From the NCBI GenBank assembly GCA_003224665.1, contig QHZM01000039.1, forward strand, positions 1-9,717: DNA of 9,717 bases, in the 5' to 3' direction. This DNA comes from Acidobacteriota bacterium (GTDB lineage: Bacteria > Acidobacteriota > Terriglobia > UBA7540). Below are positions 1 through 6,335 of the stretch, one piece after another. Both the position numbers and the translations under genes were made by a program. Each line of letters begins with the position of its first letter. Position 1 is the first letter of the stretch. Under the pieces are notes generated by a model, which saw nothing but the letters and a program-made list of their open reading frames with translations, was not told the DNA's origin and did not search any database.

Positions 1-2
1 CG

Positions 3-422
3 GCCTTCACCATTGACGGCAGCGGCGGTTTCGCCTTCGGCTATTCGCTGGGTGTCAACCAGTGCAACTGCCCGTTGCGCCAAATCGAAAACCACTTCCA
101 ATTTGTCAACAACTGGACGAAGCAGAGCGGGAACCACATGTTCAAGTGGGGCATAGACCTCCGCCGCGGCCAGCAGCTCCGCATCCCGAGCGACGATCAC
201 CGGTCGGGTGAAAGCGAGTTCACCGAGGGCGTCACGGGGCGCGCCGATCTCGACGTGTTGACGAATGGCACCGCTCCAACAGGCTTAGCGCTCGCCTCCT
301 TTCTGCTTGGCCAGCCCAGCAGCTTCGATCGGTTCTTTACCGGCATCGGTTACACACCGGGACTCCGCCAGACTCGTCTGTTCTTCTTCGGGCAGGATAC
401 TTGCGCGTCACTCCCAAACTGA
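3..422 (+). CDS. TonB-dependent receptor (Oar-like), middle part, 5'-partial and frameshifted at its 3' end
   Basis: This is the upstream piece of an outer-membrane TonB-dependent receptor whose start lies before the window. The frame is open from base 3. It carries features I recognise from the large acidobacterial Oar-like receptors: a CNCPL segment, a VNNWTK stretch, GNHMFKWGIDLR (a barrel strand), an IPSDDHRSGE turn and LASFLLGQPSSF. It runs to FFFGQDT and should continue with Trp-Arg-Val-Thr. Instead it reads Cys-Ala-Ser-Leu-Pro-Asn and stops at 420-422. Adding one G in the 402-404 region restores the Trp codon and joins this frame to the next entry. Family members have an N-terminal carboxypeptidase-regulatory-like domain and a plug domain, both expected upstream of the window. 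The usual role is TonB-driven uptake of large ligands such as oligosaccharides or siderophores; the ligand cannot be told here. Confidence 0.85.
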   Translation, partial: AFTIDGSGGFAFGYSLGVNQCNCPLRQIENHFQFVNNWTKQSGNHMFKWGIDLRRGQQLRIPSDDHRSGESEFTEGVTGRADLDVLTNGTAPTGLALASFLLGQPSSFDRFFTGIGYTPGLRQTRLFFFGQDTCASLPN

Positions 423-1804
423 CCGTGAACTATGGTCTCCGTTATGAAAACTATCTTCCGCAAACGGCGGCGCACCCCGGCGGAGCCGGTATGTTCGATC
501 CGACCACCGGCGAGATGCTCGCGGCGGGGATCGGCTCGGTGCCGAAGAACATGGGCGTCAAGGCCTATAACCGCGGCTTTGTGCCGCGCCTGGGCGTCGC
601 CTACCAGTGGCGGCCGAAGACCGTCGTCCGCGCGGGCTACGGGCACAGTTTCAATCCGAGCGCGCTCGGCGCCATCTTTGGTGAGAACCCCGAACTCAAT
701 CCGCCCATCAACAACCCGCAGGTCTTGAGCCAGCCAAATCCTTACACGCCGGCGTTTAGTTTGCTCCCGGGCCCGCCGCTGCCGGCGAATCCCGTCGTAG
801 GCACGGATGGCCGGTTCCCGCTCCAGTCCAACCTGTCGGTGTTCTTCTACTTCTTCCCGCCGGACTCTTACCGGGTTCCGCTGGTGCAGTTCTGGAACCT
901 TTCCGTCCAGCACCAGTTCAGTCCGGACATGACGCTCGATGTGGCCTACGTCGGGAACGTGGGCCGGCACCTGTACGTCAACCAGGCGACGAACCAGGCG
1001 GTGCCGGGGCCGGGTGACTTCGACCCGCGACGTCCGTTCTTCCAGTTCGGCATCACCTGGCCGCTTTTTGACGTCTGCAACTGCGACACGTCAAATTACA
1101 ACAGCCTCCAGGTGAAACTTCAGAAGCGCGTCTCGCACGGCCTCGACTTCCTCGCCACCTATACCTGGTCCAAGGCGATGACGCACACCGAGGGCGGCTA
1201 TACCTACGACAACTCTTACGACTTTAAGAGCCTGTACGGTCCCGCCGGTTGGGACCACACCCATGCTCTAACGTTCGTGAACATGTGGGACCTGCCGTTC
1301 GGAAAGGGCCGCCGCTGGGCCTCCAGCGCCAACCGCGCCGTGGACGCTGTTGCCGGCGGCTGGCGCTTCGCCGGCATCACCACTTTGCTCTCGGGCCCGG
1401 CCTTCACGCCGTCGATCTCGTTCGCGCCCCTTCTCAACACGGATTTCAGCGGCGTCCGCCCGGATATCATTGGCAATCCTGATGTGTCGAACCCAACCCG
1501 CCAGATGTGGTTCAATCCGAGCGCCTACGTTGCTCCGCAACGGCAGTTCAGCGACGGCACGGCCGCGAAGGGCTCGCTGCGCGGTCCCGCGGAATACGTC
1601 TTCGATCTTTCGCTCTCCAAGGAATTTCGGATTACGGAAGGCAAGACGCTCGAATTCCGCTGGGAGAATTTCAACTCCTTCAACCACACGAACCTCGGGC
1701 TGCCGGACGCGACCGTGGATGATTCCACTGCCGGTCAAATCTTCGGACTCGCGATCGGCGCCACGATGCGCCAGATGCAATTCGGCTTGCACTTCCGATT
1801 CTGA
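401..1804 (+). CDS. TonB-dependent receptor (Oar-like), C-terminal beta-barrel part, continuation of the preceding frame
   Basis: This frame continues the receptor from RVTPKLTVNYGLRYE, a barrel strand that directly follows FFGQDTW in the family, to a C-terminal RQMQFGLHFRF. The final Phe and alternating hydrophobic residues are the usual outer-membrane assembly signal. The segment is rich in Tyr, Phe, Asn and Pro and has alternating strands and long loops, including a CNC loop (residues 225-227) and FLATYTWSKAMTH. The TTG at 401 would allow a start, but it sits inside a conserved strand and has no ribosome-binding site, so this is not an independent gene. Joined with the upstream piece it gives about 600 residues, roughly half of a typical 1,100-1,200-residue receptor. 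If the frameshift is real, the C-terminal barrel is not made and the receptor is dead. If it is a sequencing error, the gene is intact in this window. Confidence 0.88.
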   Translation: MRVTPKLTVNYGLRYENYLPQTAAHPGGAGMFDPTTGEMLAAGIGSVPKNMGVKAYNRGFVPRLGVAYQWRPKTVVRAGYGHSFNPSALGAIFGENPELNPPINNPQVLSQPNPYTPAFSLLPGPPLPANPVVGTDGRFPLQSNLSVFFYFFPPDSYRVPLVQFWNLSVQHQFSPDMTLDVAYVGNVGRHLYVNQATNQAVPGPGDFDPRRPFFQFGITWPLFDVCNCDTSNYNSLQVKLQKRVSHGLDFLATYTWSKAMTHTEGGYTYDNSYDFKSLYGPAGWDHTHALTFVNMWDLPFGKGRRWASSANRAVDAVAGGWRFAGITTLLSGPAFTPSISFAPLLNTDFSGVRPDIIGNPDVSNPTRQMWFNPSAYVAPQRQFSDGTAAKGSLRGPAEYVFDLSLSKEFRITEGKTLEFRWENFNSFNHTNLGLPDATVDDSTAGQIFGLAIGATMRQMQFGLHFRF

Positions 1805-1819
1805 TCGGATCCCGCGGGC

Positions 1820-1854
1820 GGAGGGAGCGGCGCCTCGGCGCGCCGCTCTCCTCC
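1820..1854 (+). terminator. strong GC-rich hairpin downstream of the receptor gene
   Basis: This hairpin starts 15 bases after the receptor stop codon. The inner arms GAGCGGCGC (1825-1833) and GCGCCGCTC (1840-1848) pair perfectly over 9 bp with a 6-base loop. The outer arms GGAGG (1820-1824) and CCTCC (1850-1854) add 5 bp with one bulged T at 1849. No clear T-run follows, only scattered Ts in 1855-1875, so it is either a terminator with a poor U-tract or a 3'-end-stabilising hairpin. It suggests that the downstream hydrolase is a separate transcription unit. Confidence 0.6.
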
Positions 1855-1905
1855 GTCTCGGGACTCGTCTTTCATCCCACACAGGCGTGCAGAACGATTT
1901 GCGCC

Positions 1906-1909
1906 GGAG
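1906..1909 (+). promoter_or_regulatory. ribosome-binding site deciding the hydrolase start
   Basis: GGAG at 1906-1909 lies 9 bases before the ATG at 1919 and 6 bases before an in-frame TTG at 1916. I prefer ATG on codon grounds and spacing. The two choices differ by one residue. Confidence 0.5.
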
Positions 1910-1918
1910 TCTGTCTTG

Positions 1919-3352
1919 ATGCCTTTATCGCTCGCGCTTTGGCTTGCTATGAGCGGCGCGCAAGGATGCGCGCCACCGCCGGCGCCGAGGCCAGCGGGCA
2001 ATTACATATTGCCGGACGTGATGCGTGACCTCACCTACCGGGACGATCAGACGCTCGATGCATACGCCCCGCCCGGAGAACCGCGCCCCTGGGCGGTCGT
2101 AATCCCTGGAAGCCAGGGCAACAAACGAACTCACGTGGCGCAGCTCTTCGAGGTGCTCACCCGCGCGGGTTACGCCTGGTTTTCGACCGACTACCGCTCG
2201 CCCGAAGCCGTCCGAGCGGCGCTCGATTACATCCGGTGTCCCGGACGATTCAATATCCACGGTGACCCGATCCTGATCGGAGAAGACACCGGCGCCGTCG
2301 TGGCGCTTCGGCTCGCCGCTTCAGGCGGGGCGCGGAGCGTGGCCGCCTTTGGGATTAGGCCGGCTGCTTCAGGAAGCGGAAACGAGGCGGCGTTGCCCGC
2401 TGTGCCTGTGCTCATGTTTCACGGCACGGCAGATGATGAAGCGCCAGCCACGGAGGCTGAGGCTCTGTGCAAGAAGATGGTGGATTGTCATTTTATTTCC
2501 GTTCCCGGCGCGATTCACAACTTTGAGAACTGGCGTCCGGACCAGTGGGCCTGGAAAGAAGAATTGACGGCTTGGCTGCGAGGCGACCGCCGCGGCCTAT
2601 GGAAGGACATTGCCTATGCGCGCCCGGGCGGGCTCGACCTGCGTATGGACGCTTACATTCCGGAGGGTCACGGGCCGTTCCCGGCGGTCGTCATCGTTCA
2701 CGGTGGCGGCTGGGAAGCCGGCAACAAGGTCACTTACGTTTCGCCGGTTTTCGAGCCGCTGGCGCGCGCCGGGTTTGCATGGTTTTCAATCGACTACCGT
2801 CTGACGCCCTACGCGCGCGTGCCGGAGGAACTCGAAGACATCCGCGCCGCGATTCGCTTCATCCGTGGGCACGCGGACTGGTTCCACGTGGACCCCGCGC
2901 GCCTGGCATTGCTCGGCGAGTCAGCAAGCGGGCACCTGGTGACGCAACTCGCTTCGGAACCCTGCCCGGATTGCGAGGTTCAAGCGGTGGTTTCGTTTTA
3001 CGGCGTCTACGACTTTACCGCCTGGACGCTCGACGCGCAGCAGTGCGCCATGTTCGACCGCCTGTTCGGAACCTGGACGAATGACGACCTGCGGCGCTAC
3101 TCGCCCGCGTTTCAAACTCGAGCCGATTTGCCGCCCATGCTGATTATTCAGGGGACGAGGGACGAACTTTACGGTCAGGCCAAGGAATACACGGCGCGTC
3201 TCGAAGCGGCGCACGCCAAGTTCGAGTTGATCTTGCTCGACGGCGCGCCCCACGGCATGGAAAACTGGGAAGGCCACCCGGAGTGGATGTTCTACAAGAC
3301 AAAATTGGTCCAATGGTTGCGAAAGACGCCCCTTCCTTTTTCACTGCGGTAA
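1919..3352 (+). CDS. exported tandem alpha/beta-hydrolase (two domains; first domain lacks the catalytic Ser)
   Basis: The residue numbers here count a Met at 1916 as residue 1, so ATG 1919 is residue 2. A short hydrophobic N-terminus (3-17) followed by Cys18 and a Pro-rich linker suggests a signal peptide, possibly a lipoprotein; the lipobox is poor. Domain 1 is about 35-225 and domain 2 about 228-470, and they are visibly homologous (RAGYAWFSTDYR at 83-94; RAGFAWFSIDYR at 284-295). Domain 2 has the full BD-FAE/COG0657 esterase set: oxyanion HGGGW (262-266), nucleophile elbow GESASG (334-339, Ser336), acid Asp416 in GTRDE, and His446 in APHGMENW. Domain 1 keeps Asp173 (HGTADD) and His201 (AIHNFENW) but has PGSQG in place of HGGG and GEDTG (122-126), so Asp124 replaces the nucleophilic Ser. 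Likely role: exported carboxylesterase or deacylase, perhaps on acylated glycans. The substrate is unknown. It is convergent with the deacetylase gene and overlaps it by 12 bp. Confidence 0.87.
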   Translation: MPLSLALWLAMSGAQGCAPPPAPRPAGNYILPDVMRDLTYRDDQTLDAYAPPGEPRPWAVVIPGSQGNKRTHVAQLFEVLTRAGYAWFSTDYRSPEAVRAALDYIRCPGRFNIHGDPILIGEDTGAVVALRLAASGGARSVAAFGIRPAASGSGNEAALPAVPVLMFHGTADDEAPATEAEALCKKMVDCHFISVPGAIHNFENWRPDQWAWKEELTAWLRGDRRGLWKDIAYARPGGLDLRMDAYIPEGHGPFPAVVIVHGGGWEAGNKVTYVSPVFEPLARAGFAWFSIDYRLTPYARVPEELEDIRAAIRFIRGHADWFHVDPARLALLGESASGHLVTQLASEPCPDCEVQAVVSFYGVYDFTAWTLDAQQCAMFDRLFGTWTNDDLRRYSPAFQTRADLPPMLIIQGTRDELYGQAKEYTARLEAAHAKFELILLDGAPHGMENWEGHPEWMFYKTKLVQWLRKTPLPFSLR

Positions 3353-4711
3353 ACCGCCGGACGCCAGTTGGACCTTGAGAGTGACGGAGCCGGCGGGCTG
3401 GCCATCCGATTCCGCTTTCCACGTTAACTCGTACCAGGCAGGCTTCACTCCTGCAGGTGCGGCCAAAACGACTTGGGCCGGATAAAGGTCGTGGGCAGAG
3501 ACCGGATACCGGGCAGAGCCTGCGCGCTCGGTCCAGCCCGGAGGCAGGACGGCGGTCAGCTTTACGGTCTTGGGCAAGTCGGAATCGTTGCGGACGACCA
3601 GCGGCACGTAGAGGGTCTCGCCCGCGCCGATAGCCACTTCCGGGACCGGCAGCAGCGCGGCCAGGTTTTCGATGCCGTGAGCGCGCCAGAACTCGCGGTA
3701 AAAGGCCCAAGGGCCGCCGAGCTCGAGCGACACTCCCTGCACAGCCTCGGGTCTATACCCTCGAACCGAACGGAAAGGGATGGGGCCTTGAACGGTGCCT
3801 TCAAAAATGTCGTCCGTCGGCGCGCACTTCACGAGCGATTTGCCGAGGATCAGGCGCACGGGCTCCTCGAAATAATGAAAATCTCCTTTGGCCAGAGCTT
3901 CCTTCGCCATCTGGCCGGTATCCGATTGCGTAAGGTGGAAGCTCATTTCCTCGGCGGCCAGCCGGTAGTACGGGACATGGCGCGAGGGCGAGGCCGCTTT
4001 GGTGGAATATTGCGGGCCCTTTCCTTCGAGGAAGCCGGTATGGGAGGCATCCGTGAAGTAGTAAATTTTTTGCGGCTGCCACGGGTGCAAGCCCTCCGTC
4101 AAATTGCTGATGCTTGAGCGGTCGCGCGGCGCCGACACCTGTTCGGGAAATGCCGTCGGGTCGCCGGCCAAATCGAAGGCCTCGGTGGCGATAACGCCGG
4201 CCGCCTGATGGTCATCGTGGTTTTCGCCTGCCACATAGCCCGGAAGCCAAGTCAGGACGACCTGCGGACGGGTGAGCCGCATGATTCGCACCGTTTGAGC
4301 GAGGGCCGAGCCGTGGTTCCAGGTCTCGAGCGAGCGGAGGACGTCTTGGCCGGGAGTGTCCGGGGCGCCAAGGAACCAGACATTCATCACGCCGAAAGAT
4401 TCGAGCGCCCGGCGGCCCTCAATTTCGCGCTCGGCACCGAGCGAAGCTGCCTGCTCGTAGCCCATCGCGTTGCCGCCCCCATCCCCGCGGGTCCCAAAAA
4501 CGACGGCAACGCGCTTGTGCTCGTCGAAGATGGCCTTCGCGAGGTAGCCCGTCACCATCGTCTCATCGTCGGGATGGGCCACGACGATCAGGATGTCGGC
4601 TTTGAAACGCTCGTCTGGCGGAGGGCTGGGCGGCGCATCAGCGATTTGGCCAAGCGTGACGCCGCTTACGAAAAGAACGGAAAAAGCAAACCAAACGAAT
4701 CTTCTGGTCAT
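3341..4711 (-). CDS. exported PIG-L (LmbE-like) family N-deacetylase with C-terminal beta-sandwich domain
   Basis: Zinc-dependent deacetylase of the PIG-L/LmbE/MshB fold, which typically removes N-acetyl groups from GlcNAc-type sugars. Residues 5-21 form a hydrophobic signal peptide ending near VTLGQ. The catalytic domain begins with ILIVVAHPDDE (40-50). By analogy with MshB, His46, Asp49 and His168 (in HDDHQ, 165-169) bind zinc and Asp48 is the general base. GTRGDGGG (73-80) is the usual second loop. Residues about 350-450 form a beta-rich module with LYVPLVVRNDSDLPKTVKL, resembling NEW3-type sandwich domains of secreted glycan enzymes. At 456 aa it is longer than the 220-300 aa core family because of this module. 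The ATG at 4711 is preceded by a good ribosome-binding site. It is divergent from the dehydrogenase operon and convergent with the hydrolase. An amide hydrolase on another small molecule is possible. Confidence 0.9.
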   Translation of the reverse strand: MTRRFVWFAFSVLFVSGVTLGQIADAPPSPPPDERFKADILIVVAHPDDETMVTGYLAKAIFDEHKRVAVVFGTRGDGGGNAMGYEQAASLGAEREIEGRRALESFGVMNVWFLGAPDTPGQDVLRSLETWNHGSALAQTVRIMRLTRPQVVLTWLPGYVAGENHDDHQAAGVIATEAFDLAGDPTAFPEQVSAPRDRSSISNLTEGLHPWQPQKIYYFTDASHTGFLEGKGPQYSTKAASPSRHVPYYRLAAEEMSFHLTQSDTGQMAKEALAKGDFHYFEEPVRLILGKSLVKCAPTDDIFEGTVQGPIPFRSVRGYRPEAVQGVSLELGGPWAFYREFWRAHGIENLAALLPVPEVAIGAGETLYVPLVVRNDSDLPKTVKLTAVLPPGWTERAGSARYPVSAHDLYPAQVVLAAPAGVKPAWYELTWKAESDGQPAGSVTLKVQLASGGLPQ

Positions 4712-4722
4712 AGGTTGAGACG

Positions 4723-4733
4723 ACCTCCCTCCT
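4723..4733 (-). promoter_or_regulatory. ribosome-binding site of the PIG-L gene
   Basis: On the minus strand this reads AGGAGGGAGGT, a double anti-Shine-Dalgarno match ending 11 bases before the ATG at 4711-4709. It supports that start, which also gives a complete signal peptide. Confidence 0.6.
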
Positions 4734-4779
4734 CATTTTCGAATTCATACTTTCGACTGGAGCCTATTGAGGATTACAG

Positions 4780-4785
4780 ATTATA
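4780..4785 (-). promoter_or_regulatory. candidate -10 box for the PIG-L gene
   Basis: Minus-strand TATAAT is a perfect sigma70-type -10 hexamer, 68 bases upstream of the ATG. I find no convincing -35 at 16-18 bases; that position falls inside the hairpin cluster beginning at 4801. The call rests on the single hexamer in otherwise GC-rich DNA. Confidence 0.35.
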
Positions 4786-4800
4786 GTGACAATTTCGGCT

Positions 4801-4922
4801 GGAGCGCCGGTGTCCCCACCGGCGATTTCGGCGCTGAGGACTGCGCCGTTACAGAAAAGGGCTGTCACCATAATTCGGAACTCTCGGTAGAGTCCTGCGA
4901 GCGCCGCGAGCAGGCGCGGGAC
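4801..4922. repeat. cluster of four GC-rich hairpins (REP-like element or structured RNA)
   Basis: Four adjacent inverted repeats occupy about 120 bases of intergenic DNA. (1) CGCCGGTG 4805-4812 with CACCGGCG 4817-4824, 8 bp perfect, loop TCCC. (2) CGGCGC 4829-4834 with GCGCCG 4843-4848, 6 bp, 8-base loop. (3) ACTCT 4880-4884 with AGAGT 4889-4893, loop CGGT. (4) GCGCC 4901-4905 with GGCGC 4913-4917, 7-base loop, and GTCC 4892-4895 can close on GGAC 4919-4922. Alternative pairings exist, for example AGCGCCG 4803-4809 with CGGCGCT 4829-4835. I have a general impression that short elements like hairpin 1 recur between genes in Acidobacteriota, but I cannot count copies here. It could be a REP-type repeat, a leader RNA, or a pair of terminators; no T-run supports the last. 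Confidence 0.5.
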
Positions 4923-5100
4923 CTTCCCCGGCATCGTCTGGGATTTTAACTGGAATTCCCGAATTTAGCCCGGCTTCGCGAGGAAAAAGAACCGCTGGAG
5001 AGGCCATTTCGATCAGATATTTCCCGGGACTTCAGTCGCTGGTGCACGCCGGACACATTGATTCGCTTGATTGTGCCTGGAGGCGATCCCGTGTCTAGCT

Positions 5101-5126
5101 TTGCTAATTATATTTTGGGAATATTT
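5101..5126 (+). promoter_or_regulatory. AT-rich patch with small inverted repeat upstream of the dehydrogenase operon
   Basis: Within GC-rich surroundings this stretch is strikingly AT-rich. It contains a TATATT (5109-5114, five of six to the -10 consensus) and an inverted repeat ATATT 5110-5114 / AATAT 5120-5124 separated by TTGGG. No clear -35 is found at the right spacing. It lies about 105-130 bases before the operon start and is the best visible place for its promoter or an operator. The rest of the 4712-5229 gap, beyond this patch, the hairpin cluster, the candidate -10 and the two ribosome-binding sites, shows nothing I recognise. Confidence 0.3.
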
Positions 5127-5218
5127 CGCAACCAAAAACCGGCGGGGCAGGTGGACTTGATCTAGGAATTTTCCGGACGCACAATCTAGCTCCAACTCAG
5201 GGGCAACCACTCACTAGC

Positions 5219-5224
5219 GGAGGG
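5219..5224 (+). promoter_or_regulatory. ribosome-binding site of the subunit-3 gene
   Basis: GGAGGG lies 5 bases before the ATG at 5230. This fixes the start and keeps the twin-arginine signal at the very N-terminus. Confidence 0.6.
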
Positions 5225-5229
5225 CACGC

Positions 5230-5817
5230 ATGAAGAAGAGATGGTCGCGACGCAAGTTCCTTCGAGCGGGAATGGCAGGGTCCGTTGTCACGGGCGGCTC
5301 AATGTGGGTCGGATTATCTTCCGTCGCTAAAGTGATCGGGGCGCAAAAGGAGGAGCCTTCCACCGGCGAGCTCAGTCCCGAGGAGCTCAAGGTCCTCGGC
5401 GCTGCGATGGATGAGATCATTCCCGCAAGTGACGATATGCCGGCCGCGACTGAAGTCGGCGGCTTGGAATATCTGGAGAACCTGATTCGCGAGATGCCGG
5501 AGCTTCAGCAGAACGTCCGGAGGGCGCTGGCCTCGCTGGAAAATGAGAGCCGCTCGCGCTACAAGAAAGAATTTCCGCTTCTTTCAAGTCCCGAGCGCGC
5601 GCGTGTGCTCGATGAAATGGAACGGCATGCCGCTCCGGGTTTGTTCAAAGTCCTTCGTGATTGCACCTATGAGGCGTACTACCTCCAGCCCAAGGTCTGG
5701 AAGCTTATCGGCTACGAGTTCCATCCGACGAACGAGCGCGGTCCGAGCATGAAGCCATTCGACGAGAGCGCGCTTGGCGAAGTCCGCAAAAGACCGAGAT
5801 ATTACCGGGAGGTGTGA
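5230..5817 (+). CDS. gluconate 2-dehydrogenase subunit 3 family protein, Tat-exported
   Basis: Small partner subunit of a membrane or periplasmic GMC-type dehydrogenase. The N-terminus MKKRWSRRKFLRAG holds a twin-arginine motif (S6-R7-R8-K9-F10-L11), followed by a hydrophobic stretch to about residue 34 and a likely cleavage region near VIGAQ (35-39). Such small subunits carry the Tat signal and take the folded, FAD-loaded catalytic subunit across the membrane with them. The mature part opens with LSPEELKVLGAAMDEIIPASDD (48-69), the conserved opening of this family, and continues as a mainly helical domain to residue 195, a normal length. The stop lies 2 bases before the next gene's preferred start, so the pair is an operon and probably translationally coupled. 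If the flavoprotein downstream is truly broken, this subunit has no partner encoded here. Confidence 0.9.
   Translation: MKKRWSRRKFLRAGMAGSVVTGGSMWVGLSSVAKVIGAQKEEPSTGELSPEELKVLGAAMDEIIPASDDMPAATEVGGLEYLENLIREMPELQQNVRRALASLENESRSRYKKEFPLLSSPERARVLDEMERHAAPGLFKVLRDCTYEAYYLQPKVWKLIGYEFHPTNERGPSMKPFDESALGEVRKRPRYYREV
5807..5813 (+). promoter_or_regulatory. ribosome-binding site deciding the GMC start
   Basis: GGGAGGT sits inside the last codons of the subunit-3 gene. It abuts a GTG at 5814, too close to use, but lies 6 bases before the in-frame GTG at 5820, a normal spacing. The protein then begins MAEEKADVLVIGSG. Confidence 0.55.
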
Positions 5818-5819
5818 AG

Positions 5820-6335
5820 GTGGCCGAAGAGAAGGCGGATGTGCTGGTCATCGGCTCGGGCGCTGCGGGCGCAGCGTTGGCTTGGCGCCTGGCCGACCGA
5901 GGCGCGAAGGTGGTTTGCCTGGAGCAGGGCGAGTGGGTCAAGCCTTCGGACTACCCCTCCACGCGTCCTGAGTGGGAAACTTCGCTGCGGCGAGGGCCGT
6001 TCCACTTCAGCCCCAACGTGCGGAGGCTCCCCCAGGACTATCCCGTCGTATCGGCCGGCGCCAATCCGCCGGACGTCCTGATGTTCAACGCGGTGGGAGG
6101 AAGCACGATCCACTGGACGGGGCACTTCCCGCGCATGCATCCTTCGGACTTTCGAGTGAAAACGCTCGACGGCGTGGCGGACGATTGGCCAATCCGCTAC
6201 GAAGACCTGGAGTCGTACTATGACTTGAACGACCGCGAGATGGGCGTGGCCGGGCTTGCCGGGGACCCGGCGAACCCGCCCAGGTCGCCGCGTCCCACTC
6301 CGCCGCTGCCCTTGGGCGTGTTGGAAAAGCTTTGA
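5820..6335 (+). CDS. GMC family FAD-dependent dehydrogenase, N-terminal fragment (gene broken by internal deletion)
   Basis: First piece of the flavoprotein partner of the subunit-3 protein. Counted from GTG 5820, the dinucleotide-binding loop is VIGSGAAG (G12, G14, G17), followed by the FAD-ribose acidic end of strand 2 in VVCLEQGEW. NAVGGSTIHWTGHFPRM is the GMC signature 1 region, and DWPIRYEDLESYYDLNDREMG follows as expected. The frame runs through PTPPLPLGVLEKL and stops at 6333-6335. In the family this point is followed by about 80 residues containing LGWHWWP, a Cys-rich CxxxGxCxxGCPxGAK-like motif and STDxTYWPxAL, none of which appears here. The next frame resumes right after that block. 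The normal enzyme (about 560 aa) oxidises sugars, sugar acids or polyols in the periplasm and passes electrons to the respiratory chain. Confidence 0.87.
   Translation: MAEEKADVLVIGSGAAGAALAWRLADRGAKVVCLEQGEWVKPSDYPSTRPEWETSLRRGPFHFSPNVRRLPQDYPVVSAGANPPDVLMFNAVGGSTIHWTGHFPRMHPSDFRVKTLDGVADDWPIRYEDLESYYDLNDREMGVAGLAGDPANPPRSPRPTPPLPLGVLEKL

Noticed and set aside
350..970. 206-codon open frame on the minus strand
   Set aside because: It lies opposite the conserved receptor frame. Its translation is Arg/Val/His-rich without domain features, typical of an antisense shadow in GC-rich DNA.
1268..1882. 204-codon open frame on the minus strand
   Set aside because: It covers the conserved barrel end and the terminator hairpin. 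It has no recognisable motif and an extreme Arg/Ala bias.
3343..3358. GCGGTAAACCGC palindrome as a bidirectional terminator
   Set aside because: Only 4 bp can pair with a realistic loop, and there is no T-run in the right place on either strand.
3473..4117. 214-codon plus-strand frame inside the PIG-L gene
   Set aside because: The minus-strand gene has clear catalytic motifs over the same DNA. The plus-strand translation has no motif and no ribosome-binding site.
5814..5816. GTG at 5814 as the GMC start
   Set aside because: It directly abuts the GGGAGGT site, leaving no spacing. The in-frame GTG at 5820 has normal spacing and gives the expected N-terminus.
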